Shown here: one piece after another, positions 1 through 9,183 of the stretch | Layout: each line of letters begins with the position of its first letter | Position numbering within the stretch: position 1 is the first letter of the stretch | Origin: Basidiobolus meristosporus CBS 931.73 | Taxonomy: Eukaryota > Basidiobolomycota > Basidiobolomycetes > Basidiobolales > Basidiobolaceae | Length of the DNA stretch: 26,021 nucleotides | NCBI GenBank assembly: GCA_002104905.1 | Contig: MCFE01000921.1 | Coordinates: 1 to 26,021 of the forward strand | Reading direction: 5' to 3' | Program-made: the position numbers and the translations under genes | The notes under the pieces: generated by a model | The model's database searches: none | The model's input: the letters and a program-made list of their open reading frames with translations, nothing else | Told to the model about the DNA's origin: nothing

Positions 1-78
1 TATGAAAAATAACTGTGATGTTCCTGTTCCTGTCAAAGGCTGTGAAAAAATTGAAATCCCATGACCAAGAGGTATTGA
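1..78. repeat. Family U fragment, copy 3 (left part, end of U1)
   Basis: This stretch resembles 13375-13460 and 20043-20120. It holds the 3' end of gene U1: the stop codon at 16-18 aligns with the U1 stops at 13393-13395 and 20061-20063, and a second stop at 10-12 replaces a Leu codon of the other copies. It also has the shared string AAGAGGTATTGA. The copia element A2 cut it after ATTGA, and the sequence resumes at 9538. Similarity was judged by eye and is moderate. Confidence 0.55.
74..78. repeat. Target site duplication ATTGA (left) of copia A2
   Basis: ATTGA directly precedes the terminal TGTTGTAA of the A2 LTR at 79. The same five bases follow the other A2 LTR at 9533-9537. Five-base duplications are usual for copia integrases. 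The pair ties the two outer LTRs to one insertion event. Confidence 0.85.
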
Positions 79-525
79 TGTTGTAAGAGTCTTGGAGATA
101 TTGGAAGTGATTGGGAGGACAAGTAGATTACGTGGTTTTCACTTAATGTTTTACTGAATGTAAAAGTAGTATTTATACTCTTACATGGTCTTGGCTTAAC
201 AAACACATAGAATAGGTTAAGGAAGGTCCCAAGAACATGTGTGCAGAGTTTGGGGCTGTTTGGACAACTCTGAGAATTTTCATGTTCTGGGTACCTGGTG
301 CTGTCTTGGCATAACAAACATGTAGAATAGGTTAAGAAAGGTCCCAAGAGCATGTGTGCAGAGCTTGGGGCTGTTTGGACAACTTTGAGAATCTTCATGT
401 TCTGGGTAAATATTCTAAGTAAATCCCAACAAGGAATTTAGTCAATATTCTCTAGGATTTGAAGGTAATGATCTAAGTGACTAAGTTAGGTGAATATTTA
501 GGTGGAGTTACAAATTTTTACAACA
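79..525 (-). repeat. 3' LTR of copia A2 (with internal duplication)
   Basis: Read on the plus strand it starts TGTTGTAAGAG and ends TTTTTACAACA, the family A LTR ends. It is 447 bp, against 349-350 bp in most other copies. The extra length comes from a duplicated block, 188-293 and 303-408. Sequence equivalent to the segment between CTGGGTA and AATATTC in other LTRs is partly missing. Confidence 0.9.
188..408. repeat. Tandem duplication inside the A2 3' LTR
   Basis: Two 106-bp units, 188-293 and 303-408, have a period of 115 bp and are separated by 9 bp. Both start GTCTTGGC and end TTCTGGGTA. They differ at roughly ten positions by eye, so the duplication is not recent. No other family A LTR here carries it. 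Confidence 0.85.
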
Positions 526-536
526 CTCCCACTCAG
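526..536 (-). other. Polypurine tract of copia A2
   Basis: The minus strand reads CTGAGTGGGAG just before the 3' LTR, identical to the A1 tract at 8776-8786. Family knowledge says this purine-rich site primes plus-strand DNA synthesis. Confidence 0.75.
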
Positions 537-3500
537 CTAAATGCTCATACTGACTAGTCCTAATTTTGACCTAAGATATTCAAACTTGTCTCTAGCTAAT
601 GGTTTGGTAAATATGTCTGCAATCATTTCATCTGAAGGACAGTAATCTAAGCCAACTAAGTTATTCTCAACAGCTCCACATACAAAATGATGTCTAATAT
701 CTATGTGCTTAGTTCTAGCATGAAAAGTTGGATTTCTACCTAATTGTATACATCCTTGATTATCCTGAAATAAAGTAAAAGGCATTTTTTGACATGGGCC
801 TAAATCTGTAAAAGGCTTTCTTAACCACATTGCTTTCTTTGTAGCTTCACAGGCTGCCATATACTCTGCCTCTGTGGTAGAAAGTGCTATGATTGGTTGC
901 TTTCTTGAATTCCATGAAATTGCACCTTTATGGTAAAGAAAGGTATATCCTGTGGTGGATCTCCTGTCTTCCAAAATTTGCCCCCAATCAGCATCAGTGT
1001 ATCTCACAAGATCCTGTTCTGAGTCCTTATAAGTGTATCTTAAGCAGATATCAGCAGTTCTTTTTAGGTATCTAAAAATCTGCTTAACTGCTGCAATATG
1101 ATCAGATCCAGAGTTCTGATTATGTTGGCTGACAACTCCAACTGAATATGAGATATCTGGACATGCTCTAGGCATGATATACATTTGACTGCCAACCATA
1201 TATTGATAAGGAAAGTCAGGGCTTCCAGATGGCATCAAGTTAGCTTGATTTGGTTGAGTTTTGACCAAGTTAAGGTTTGTCTCCATTGGAGTAGCTGCCA
1301 GTTTACAGTCTTCCATTTGGTACTTCTTTAGTATATCTTGAATATACTTGGATTGGCTTAGGGTAATAGTCTGGGTACTTCTGTCTATGGAGAACTTAAT
1401 CCCTATGTTGTAACTGAGTTCTCCTAGATTGGACATCTTGAACTCCTTAGATAGGCTGGATTTTGTCTCTTCCAATGTTCCTAGATTATTGGTGGCTATA
1501 ATAAGATCATACACATATAGGGCTAATAGAGCTGGATTTGCTCTATCTGGCTTATAGTATATACTATAGTCAGCATTACTCCTTTTGAAACTCAGAGATT
1601 CCAAATAAGAATTTATCTTGCAATTCCAGGCTCTTGGTGATTGTTTGAGACTTTTTAGAAGCTTTTTAAGCTTGCAGACCAAATGGGTGTTATCTTGGTC
1701 AACAAACCCATCTGGCTGGTTTATATACACATCTTCATCAAGTTCTCCATTCAAAAATGCTGTTTTTACATCCATTTGATGAATAGAAAACTTTTACTTG
1801 GCTGCAATAGCCAATATTAATCTGATGGAATTAAACTTGGCTACCAGTGTAAAGGTCTCAGTATAGTCAAGTCCTTTTGTTTTATAGTATCCTTTGGCTA
1901 CAAGTCTTGCTTTGTATCTTTCAATTGAACCATCAGCCTTGTATTTTGTCTTAAAGACCCATCTGCATGTAATTGATTTGTGGTTGATTGGAAATTTGAC
2001 CAAGTCCCAAGTTTGTTTTCCATCAGGGCCTGATATTCCTCAGTCATGCAGATCTCCAAAGCTTTGTCTGAGGGCTATTTAGGACCTCTTTTACAGTCTG
2101 GGGTCTATCAATATGGACTGAATAGGCATAGGCTAAGTGTGTACCCTCATAGATAGAGTAGTTTGGGCTATTTCCTGTCTAATTGGATCTACAGGCATTT
2201 GATACTGGAATGATCACTTCTTGGATGTTCCTGTGCACTGCTTCAGGCTGAACCATGGTTGTAGAGTCCTCAGAAGTGAAAAAATTATCATTGTTTTGCT
2301 CTGATTTAATTCTGACAATAGGTGTACTTGAGATCAGATTTTTGTCATCATCTGGTGTCATTTTTTGTGGAAGTTCTGCATTTTGATCAAACAACACATC
2401 CCTGGACTTGATTAGCTTCTTTGCTTTGGTATTGTAGAGTCTGTATGTTCTACTCTCATTGCAGTAGCCCAAAAATATGCATTTTACGCTTTTTGGCTGA
2501 TATCTGGGCAGTTTCTTGACCTATGCTGTACACCCAAATATTCTTAGATGTTCTGCACCTGGTCTGTATCCATACCATACTTCAAATAGAGTAAAATCAA
2601 AAGTATTATGTTTTAACTCCTATTTTTAAGGTATACAGCTGTGGCAACTGAATCCACCCAAAATTATAGTAAGATATTGGATTATAGATCATAGATCTTG
2701 CTGTATCAATTAATGATCTGTTTGCAGCTCTGCTACTGCATTTTGCTGTTGGGAGTATGGTACAGTAGCCTCTTGCTTTATCCCATGAATTTTGCAGAAG
2801 TGGATGAAGAGTTTTGAGGTATATTCTCCACCATTGTCAGAGTGTATTTTCTTGATTTTTTCATCTGTTTCCCTCTCCACCATGGCTTTAAACTCCCTGA
2901 ACTTAGACAGAGCTTCTTCCTTTCTCCCCATGAGGTAGACCCACATGTATCTTGTACAGTCATCAATCAAGGTGATTAAATGCTTTATCCCACCTAAGGA
3001 TAAATTTGCATAGGTCCACACAGATCTGAGTGAATTAGATATATTCTTTTCTTAGTTTTCATCAGCCCAGAGCTCTTGAACAGTTGTCTTGCTTGTTTCC
3101 CCTATATGCAAGCTTCACAGTGCTCCAAATTAGCTGGGGGAGCAATTTTCACTCCAGAAATTAGCTGATCTTTGATCATTTTGCGCAAATACTCAAAATT
3201 GATGTGCCTAACTCTCCTGTGCCAAAGCATTGGTGTTTCTTCATTTAAGTAACACACATTGGCTTCCAAATATGCTGGAATATAAGTCAACTTGTATGGA
3301 TTCTGATCTCTGATACCCAAAGCAATATAGGTACCATTTTGAGCAGTGCTCCTGTCTCCAGAATTGTCAAAGCTGAAACTGAGTCCTTCTACAGTGGCCT
3401 TGCTTACAGATAGCAGGTTCTTGGCTATTTCTGGCACATAGAGTACTTCTTTGAAGGTCAGTGTATAGCTCCCTGCACTGCTTCTAAGGTTTACTTGGAT

Positions 3501-4449
3501 AGATCCTTCTCCCATTGCATCAAGTGTTCTATTGTCACCCATGAAAACCTTCTTGATTGGAATATCTTGATATTGGGTAGAAAGTTCTTTTTGGTGTGTA
3601 AAGTGCTGAGATGCTCCAGAGTCAATGTACCATGTCTGAGAATTCTTTTTTGTGGTCATACTTAATGCAAATTTGAATAGTCTATTTTCAGTTGTTGCAG
3701 TATTTCCATATTCAGGCTTCTTTTGCTCATTATCTCTCTTTTTGAGACACCAATCTGATGTGTCCTTTCCTTTTGCTGTAGTTGCAAAACAGGTTGCAAT
3801 TGCCTTTGTAAGGGCTTGGGTACCTCTTTAGCTGGTTATCATTGCTTATTAAAGCATTTTCTTCATCCTTCTTATAGGTGCTTGATTTTCTTAATTCTTC
3901 ATCCAGGAGCCTTCCATATGCATAATTTAGGGTCAAATCATCAGTTCTTGACATTAGGGCTGATACAAGGCCCTGAAACTTGACTGTCAGGATATTCAGG
4001 ATGGTTACCGTCACATCCTCATCAGTAGTTGTTACACCCACAGATTCCATATCATGTACCAGCAGGGTAAATCTGTTGATTAGATTTTTCATTTCTTCTG
4101 CTGGCTGCATCATTGTAGTAAAGAATTTTTGTCTCAGATACATTTTCTTAGCAGCTGTACATGACTGGTAGGTGTCTTCTAGTGCCTTTCAGACATTATT
4201 TGCTGTTTTTGCTCTTGAGCATTGAATTAGCAATTTGTCTTTAACATTAAGGCAAATGCAGTTAAAGACACTTTGTTCTTTCTTCCGGTACTTTAAGGCT
4301 TCCTCTCCCATGTTTTTAGGAGGGCATTCTTCTCCCATGAGAATATCCCAAAGGCATCTTTCTTGTGGCAGCATCTTCATCTTCTCCTTCCACACTTGTT
4401 GGTTAGATCCATCCCACTTTTCAGCAGAGGGAAATATTGCAGTAATAAC
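537..4449 (-). pseudogene. Copia A2 Gag-Pol polyprotein, broken
   Basis: The frame fragments read in A1 order: Gag about 4449-3680, protease with DSGASQH near 3615, integrase about 3350-2600, the integrase-RT linker (2472-2179), then RT and RNase H (2003-537). Breaks include a Trp codon changed to a stop near 4190, frame changes in the zinc-knuckle region near 3750, a disrupted integrase C-terminus (2700-2480), and a stop just before the RT core near 1795. The RT catalytic motif YVDD reads YVYD (around 1505-1516), which removes an essential Asp. The integrase motif NGVAERANR is degraded to NAVAELQ. The N-terminal codons lie beyond A1, at 9142-9179. It cannot make a working polyprotein. Confidence 0.9.
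4445..4449. repeat. Target site duplication ATAAC (left) of copia A1
   Basis: ATAAC precedes the A1 5' LTR and is repeated exactly at 9137-9141 after the 3' LTR. Without A1 and one duplicate copy, the A2 gag reads through in frame. Confidence 0.95.
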
Positions 4450-4799
4450 TGTTGTAAAAATTCGTATTTTCCACCTAAATATTCACCTAACTTAGTCACT
4501 TAGATCATCATCTTCAAATCCTAGAGAATACTGACCAAATTCCTTGTCGGGATTTACTTAGAATATTTTCACCAAAATACCAGGTACCCAGAACATGAAA
4601 ATTTTCAAAGTTGTCCAAACAGCCCCAAACTTTGCACACATGTTCTTGGGACCTTCCTTAACCTATTCTACGTGTTTGTAATGCCAAGACCATGTAAAAG
4701 TATAAATACTACTTTTACATTCAATAAATCATTAAGTGAAAACCACATAATCTACTTGTTCTCCCAATCACTTCCAATATCTCCAAGACTCTTACAACA
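4450..4799 (+). repeat. 5' LTR of copia A1
   Basis: 350 bp, TGTTGTAAAAA to CTTACAACA. It holds a TATA-like box (TATAAATA, 4701-4708) and AATAAA at 4723-4728. A reading frame happens to stay open through its 3' part into gag, but its AUG at 4672 lies upstream of the TATA box and so should not be in the genomic RNA. Confidence 0.96.
4701..4708 (+). promoter_or_regulatory. Putative TATA box in the A1 LTR
   Basis: TATAAATA is followed 15 bp later by AATAAA (4723-4728). The motif also occurs in the A3 and A4 LTRs, and on the minus strand in A2. By position it is the likely core promoter. The start site is inferred at about 4730-4745, so the first AUG in the RNA should be 4804. Confidence 0.6.
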
Positions 4800-4811
4800 G
4801 GTTATGAGCCC
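4800..4811 (+). other. Primer binding site of A1 (anticodon region of tRNA-iMet)
   Basis: GGTTATGAGCCC directly follows the 5' LTR. It is the reverse complement of GGGCUCAUAACC, the anticodon stem-loop sequence of eukaryotic initiator tRNA-Met such as that of yeast. It does not match the 3' end of that tRNA. Drosophila copia and yeast Ty5 are known to prime from this internal region using a cleaved half-tRNA. The likely gag start codon (4804-4806) lies inside the site. Confidence 0.7.
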
Positions 4812-7800
4812 CGAGCGGTCACTCTCTGCAATGTCTACTACTGCTATTACTGGAATTTTTCCCTCTGCTGAAAAGTTGGATGGATCTAACTACCAAGTGT
4901 GGAAGGTGAAGATGAAGATGCTGCTACAAGAAAGAGGCCTTTGGGATATTGTCATGGGAGAAGAATGCCCTCCTAAAAACGTGGGAGAGGAAGCCTTGAA
5001 GTACCAGAAGAAAGAACAAAGTGCCTTTAACTGCATTTGCCTTAATGTCAAGGACAAATTGCTAATTCAATGCTCAAGAGCAAAAACGGCAAAGAATGCC
5101 TGGAAAGCATTAGAAGACACCTACCAGTCATGTTCAGCTGCCAAGAAAATGTATCTGAGAAGAAAATTCTTTACTACAAAGATGCTGCCAGGAGAAGAAA
5201 TGAAAAATCTAATTAACAGAATTACCCTGCTGGTAGATGAGATGGAATCTGTGGGCGTACCAACTACTGATGAGGATGTGATAGTTACCATCCTGAATAG
5301 CCTGACAGACGAGTTTCAGGGCCTTGTATCAGCCCTAGAGTCCAGAACTGAAGATTTGACCTTAAATTACGTATATGGAAGGCTCCTGGATGAAGAATTA
5401 AGAAAATCAAGCGCCAATAAGAAGGAAGAAGAAAATGCTTTAATAAGCAATGATAACCAACAAAGGAGGTACCCAAGACCCTACAAAGGCAACAGCAACC
5501 TATTTTGCAACTACTGCAAAAGGAAAGGACACACATCAGACCGGTGTTTCAAAAAGAGAGATTATCAGCAAAAGAAGCCTGAATATGGAAATGCTGTAAC
5601 AACTGAAGATAGACTATTCATATCTGCACTAAATATGACCACAAACAAGGATTCTCAGACGTGGTATATTGACTCTGGAGCTTCCCAACACTTTACACAC
5701 CAAAAAGAACTTTTTACCCAATATCAAGAAATTCCAATTAAGAAGGTTTTCATGGGTGACGATAGAACACTTGATGCAGTGGGAGAAGGAACTATCCAAG
5801 TAAACCTTAGAAGCAGTGAAGGAAGCCATACACTGACCTTTAAAGAAGTACTCTATGTACCAGAAATAGCCAAGAACCTACTCTCTGTAAGCAAGGCCAC
5901 AGCAGAAGGACTCAGTTTCAGTTTTGACAATTCTGGATGCAGGATCACTGATCAAAATGGTGCCCATATTGCTTCGGGCATCAGAGATCAGAACCTATAC
6001 AAGTTGACTTATATTCCATCATATCTGGAAGCCAATATAAGTAACTTAAATGAAGAAACACCAATGCTTTGGCACAGGAGATTTGGACACATCAATTTTG
6101 ATTATTTGCGTAAAATGATCAAAGATCAGCTAATTTCTGGAGTGAAAATTGATCCCCCAGCTATTTTGGAGCACTGTGAAGCCTGCATATATGGGAAACA
6201 AGCCAGACAACCGTTCAAGAGCTCTGGGTTAATCAAAACTAAGAAAAAATTAGATCTAATTCACTCAGATCTGTGTGGACCTATGCAAAATTTATCCTTA
6301 GGCGGGATGAAGTATTTAATCACTTTTATTGATGATTATACAAGATACACATGGGTCTACTTCATGGAGAGAAAGGAAGAAGCTCTGTCTAAGCTCAGGG
6401 AGTTCAAAGCCATGGTGGAGAGAGAAACTGGTGAAAAAATCAAGAAAATACGCTCTGACAATGGTGGAGAATATACCTCAAAACTCTTCATCCACTTCTG
6501 CAAAATTCATGGGATAAAGCAAGAGACTACTGTACCATACTCCCCACAGCAAAATGGAGTAGCAGAACGAGCTAACAGATCAATAATTGATATGGCAAGA
6601 TCTATGATCCATGATCAAAAATTATCCTATGATTTTTGGGCGGAATCAGTTGCCACTGCTGTATATCTTAAAAATAGGAGTTATAACAGAATACTTCGTG
6701 ATTCTACTCCATTTGAAGCATGGTATGGATACAGACCAAGTGCAGAACATCTAAGAATATTTGGGTGTACAGCATATGCCAAAAAACTGGCCGGAAATCA
6801 GTCAAAATTTGAGCCAAAAAGTGTAAAATGCATATTTTTGGGCTACTGCAATGAGAGTAAGGCATACAGACTCTACAATACCGAAGCAAAGAAGCTGATC
6901 AAGTCCAGGGATGTGTTGTTTGATGAAAATTCAAAATTTTCACAAAAAATGACATCAGATGATGACGAAAATTTGATCTCAAGTCCACCAATTGTCAGGA
7001 TTGAATCAGAGCAAAACAATGAAAATTTTTTCACTCCAGAGGACTCTACAACCGTGGTTCAGCCAGAATCAGTGCCCAGGAATATCCCAGAAGTGATCAT
7101 TCCAGTATCAAATGCCCGGAGATCCAATCGGACAAGAAATAGCCCAAATTACTATATCAATGAGGGTACAAACTTAGCCTATGCCTATTCAGTCCATGTT
7201 GATGAACCCCAGACTGTAAAAGAGGCCCTAAATAGCCCTCAGACGAAGTTTTGGAGATCTGCAATGACTGAGGAATATCAGGCCCTGATGGAAAATCAAA
7301 CTTGGGACTTAGTCAAATTACCAATCAACCGAAAATCAATTGGATGCAGATGGGTCTTCAAGACAAAATACAAGGCTGATGGTACAATTGAAAGATACAA
7401 AGCAAGACTTGTAGCCAAAGGATACTCTCAAACAAAAGGACTTGACTATACTGAGACCTTTGCACCGGTAGCCAAGTTTAATTCCATCAGATTAATATTG
7501 GCTATTGCAGCCAAATATAAGTTTTTTATTCATCAAATGGATGTAAAAACTGCATTTTTGAATGGAGAACTTGATGAGGACGTGTATATGGACCAGCCTG
7601 ATGGTTTTGTTGACCAAGATAACCCCCATTTGGTCTGCAAGCTTAAAAAGTCACTATATGGTCTCAAACAATCACCGAGAGCCTGGAATTGCAAGATAGA
7701 TTCTTATTTGGAATCTTTGAGTTTCAAAAGGAGTAATGCTGACTATAGTATATACTATAAGCCAGATAGAGCAAATCCAGTTCTATTAGCTCTATATGTG

Positions 7801-8775
7801 GATGATCTTATTATAGCCGCCAATAACCTAGAAACATTGGAAGAGACTAAATCCAGCCTATCTAAGGAGTTCAAGATGTCCGATCTAGGAGAACTTAGTT
7901 ACTACTTAGGGATTAAGTTCTCCATAGACAGAAGTACCCAGACTATTACCCTAAGCCAATCCAAGTATATTCAAGATATACTAAAGAAGTACAAAATGGA
8001 AGACTGTAAACCGGCAGCTACCCCAATGGAGACAAACCTTAACTTGGTCAAAACTCAACCAAATCAAGAGAGCTTGGTGCCATCTGAAAGCCCTGACTTT
8101 CCTTATCAATCTATGGTCGGCAGTCTGATGTATATCATGCTTGGAACACGTCCAGATATCTCATATTCAGTGGGAGTTGTCAGCCAACATAATCAGAATT
8201 ATGGATCTGATCATATTGCAGCAGTTAAGCGGATTTTTAGATACCTAAAAGGAACTGCTGATATCTGTTTAAGATACACTTATAAGGATTCAGAACAGGA
8301 TCTTGTGGGATACTCTGATGCTGATTGGGGACGAAATTTAGAAGACAGAAGATCCACCACAGGATACACCTTTCTTTACTGTAAAGGAGCCATTTCATGG
8401 AATTCAAGAAAGCAACCAACCGTAGCACTTTCTACTACAGAGGCAGAGTATATGGCAGCCTGTGAAGCTACAAAAGAAGCAATGTGGTTAAGAAAGCTCT
8501 TTACAGATTTAGGCCTATGTCAAAAAACGCCTATTACTTTATTTCAAGATAATCAAGGATGTATACAATTAGGTAGAAATCCAACTTTTCATGCTAGAAC
8601 CAAGCACATAGATATTAGACATCATTTCATACGTGAAGCTATAGAGAATAACTTAGTTAGCTTAGTTTACTGTCCTACAGATGAAATGATTGCAGACATA
8701 TTTACCAAACCATTAGCTAGAGACAAGTTTGAATATCTTAGGTCAAAATTAGGACTAGTCAGTATGAACATTTAG
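4804..8775 (+). CDS. Copia A1 Gag-Pol polyprotein, intact
   Basis: A 1323-aa single-frame polyprotein. Gag has a CX2CX4HX4C zinc knuckle (C235, C238, H243, C248) for RNA packaging. The aspartic protease has DSGAS with catalytic D290. The integrase has an HHCC zinc site (H424, H429, C458, C461) and the triad D489, D552, E588, with D and E separated by 35 residues. RT has [10 protein letters not shown] (D913) and YVDD (998-1001). RNase H has D1172, E1213 and D1249. The order protease-integrase-RT-RNase H defines Ty1/copia. I chose 4804 as the start because it is the first AUG after the probable transcription start and is kept in A2, A3 and A4. The alternative 4831 is mutated in A4. No frameshift separates gag from pol. 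The stop is a TAG 11 bp before the 3' LTR. Confidence 0.95.
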   Translation: MSPERSLSAMSTTAITGIFPSAEKLDGSNYQVWKVKMKMLLQERGLWDIVMGEECPPKNVGEEALKYQKKEQSAFNCICLNVKDKLLIQCSRAKTAKNAWKALEDTYQSCSAAKKMYLRRKFFTTKMLPGEEMKNLINRITLLVDEMESVGVPTTDEDVIVTILNSLTDEFQGLVSALESRTEDLTLNYVYGRLLDEELRKSSANKKEEENALISNDNQQRRYPRPYKGNSNLFCNYCKRKGHTSDRCFKKRDYQQKKPEYGNAVTTEDRLFISALNMTTNKDSQTWYIDSGASQHFTHQKELFTQYQEIPIKKVFMGDDRTLDAVGEGTIQVNLRSSEGSHTLTFKEVLYVPEIAKNLLSVSKATAEGLSFSFDNSGCRITDQNGAHIASGIRDQNLYKLTYIPSYLEANISNLNEETPMLWHRRFGHINFDYLRKMIKDQLISGVKIDPPAILEHCEACIYGKQARQPFKSSGLIKTKKKLDLIHSDLCGPMQNLSLGGMKYLITFIDDYTRYTWVYFMERKEEALSKLREFKAMVERETGEKIKKIRSDNGGEYTSKLFIHFCKIHGIKQETTVPYSPQQNGVAERANRSIIDMARSMIHDQKLSYDFWAESVATAVYLKNRSYNRILRDSTPFEAWYGYRPSAEHLRIFGCTAYAKKLAGNQSKFEPKSVKCIFLGYCNESKAYRLYNTEAKKLIKSRDVLFDENSKFSQKMTSDDDENLISSPPIVRIESEQNNENFFTPEDSTTVVQPESVPRNIPEVIIPVSNARRSNRTRNSPNYYINEGTNLAYAYSVHVDEPQTVKEALNSPQTKFWRSAMTEEYQALMENQTWDLVKLPINRKSIGCRWVFKTKYKADGTIERYKARLVAKGYSQTKGLDYTETFAPVAKFNSIRLILAIAAKYKFFIHQMDVKTAFLNGELDEDVYMDQPDGFVDQDNPHLVCKLKKSLYGLKQSPRAWNCKIDSYLESLSFKRSNADYSIYYKPDRANPVLLALYVDDLIIAANNLETLEETKSSLSKEFKMSDLGELSYYLGIKFSIDRSTQTITLSQSKYIQDILKKYKMEDCKPAATPMETNLNLVKTQPNQESLVPSESPDFPYQSMVGSLMYIMLGTRPDISYSVGVVSQHNQNYGSDHIAAVKRIFRYLKGTADICLRYTYKDSEQDLVGYSDADWGRNLEDRRSTTGYTFLYCKGAISWNSRKQPTVALSTTEAEYMAACEATKEAMWLRKLFTDLGLCQKTPITLFQDNQGCIQLGRNPTFHARTKHIDIRHHFIREAIENNLVSLVYCPTDEMIADIFTKPLARDKFEYLRSKLGLVSMNI

Positions 8776-8786
8776 CTGAGTGGGAG
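8776..8786 (+). other. Polypurine tract of copia A1
   Basis: CTGAGTGGGAG lies between the stop codon and the 3' LTR. The same string is present in A2 and A4, and A3 has one change (GTGAGAG). It is the expected site for plus-strand priming. Confidence 0.8.
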
Positions 8787-9136
8787 TGTTGTAAAAATTC
8801 GTATTTTCCACCTAAATATTCACCTAACTTAGTCACTTAGATCATCATCTTCAAATCCTAGAGAATACTGACCAAATTCCTTGTCGGGATTTACTTAGAA
8901 TATTTTCACCAAAATACCAGGTACCCAGAACATGAAAATTCTCAAAGTTGTCCAAACAGCCCCAAACTTTGCACACATGTTCTTGGGACCTTCCTTAACC
9001 TATTCTACGTGTTTGTAATGCCAAGACCATGTAAAAGTATAAATACTACTTTTACATTCAATAAATCATTAAGTGAAAACCACATAATCTACTTGTTCTC
9101 CCAATCACTTCCAATATCTCCAAGACTCTTACAACA
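8787..9136 (+). repeat. 3' LTR of copia A1
   Basis: 350 bp, one base different from the 5' LTR (C at 8941 instead of T at 4604). It has TATAAATA at 9038-9045 and AATAAA at 9060-9065. In this copy the AATAAA would direct 3' end formation of the genomic RNA. Confidence 0.96.
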
Positions 9137-9141
9137 ATAAC
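9137..9141. repeat. Target site duplication ATAAC (right) of copia A1
   Basis: Exact repeat of 4445-4449 directly after the A1 3' LTR. Confidence 0.95.
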
Positions 9142-9183
9142 AGCAGTAGACATTGCAGAGAGTGACAGCTTGGGCTCATAACC
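9142..9183 (-). pseudogene. Copia A2 gag start and primer binding site, cut off by A1
   Basis: On the minus strand this is the A2 primer site GGTTATGAGCCC (9183-9172) with the AUG at 9179-9177, then the first gag codons including a second AUG at 9153-9151. A1 separates it from the rest of gag. Reading across the removed insertion gives the expected family A N-terminus. Confidence 0.85.

Larger units (their letters stand above)
4450..9136 (+). mobile_element. Ty1/copia retrotransposon A1, structurally complete and young
   Basis: A full-length 4687-bp element with 350-bp LTRs at 4450-4799 and 8787-9136. It has perfect 8-bp terminal inverted repeats (TGTTGTAA/TTACAACA), a primer site at 4800-4811, one continuous Gag-Pol frame, a polypurine tract and a 5-bp target duplication. 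The LTRs differ at one site found by eye: T at 4604, C at 8941. All catalytic motifs are present. I infer that it moved recently and may still be active; transcription and mobility cannot be judged from sequence. Confidence 0.96.

Noticed and set aside
33-398. 121-codon minus-strand frame across the A2 3' LTR
   Set aside because: It is LTR sequence extended by the internal duplication. The matching region in other LTRs is non-coding.
4597-4604. Heat-shock-like motif in the copia LTR (GAAAATTC in the 3' LTR)
   Set aside because: Only one unit is present and the 5' LTR has GAAAATTT, so it is no better than chance, unlike the gypsy cluster.
4672-4803. Possible N-terminal extension of A1 Gag starting at the AUG at 4672 in the LTR
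   Set aside because: That AUG lies upstream of the TATA box at 4701, so it should not be in the genomic RNA. The frame is also open in other copies, but probably by chance. I start the protein at 4804.
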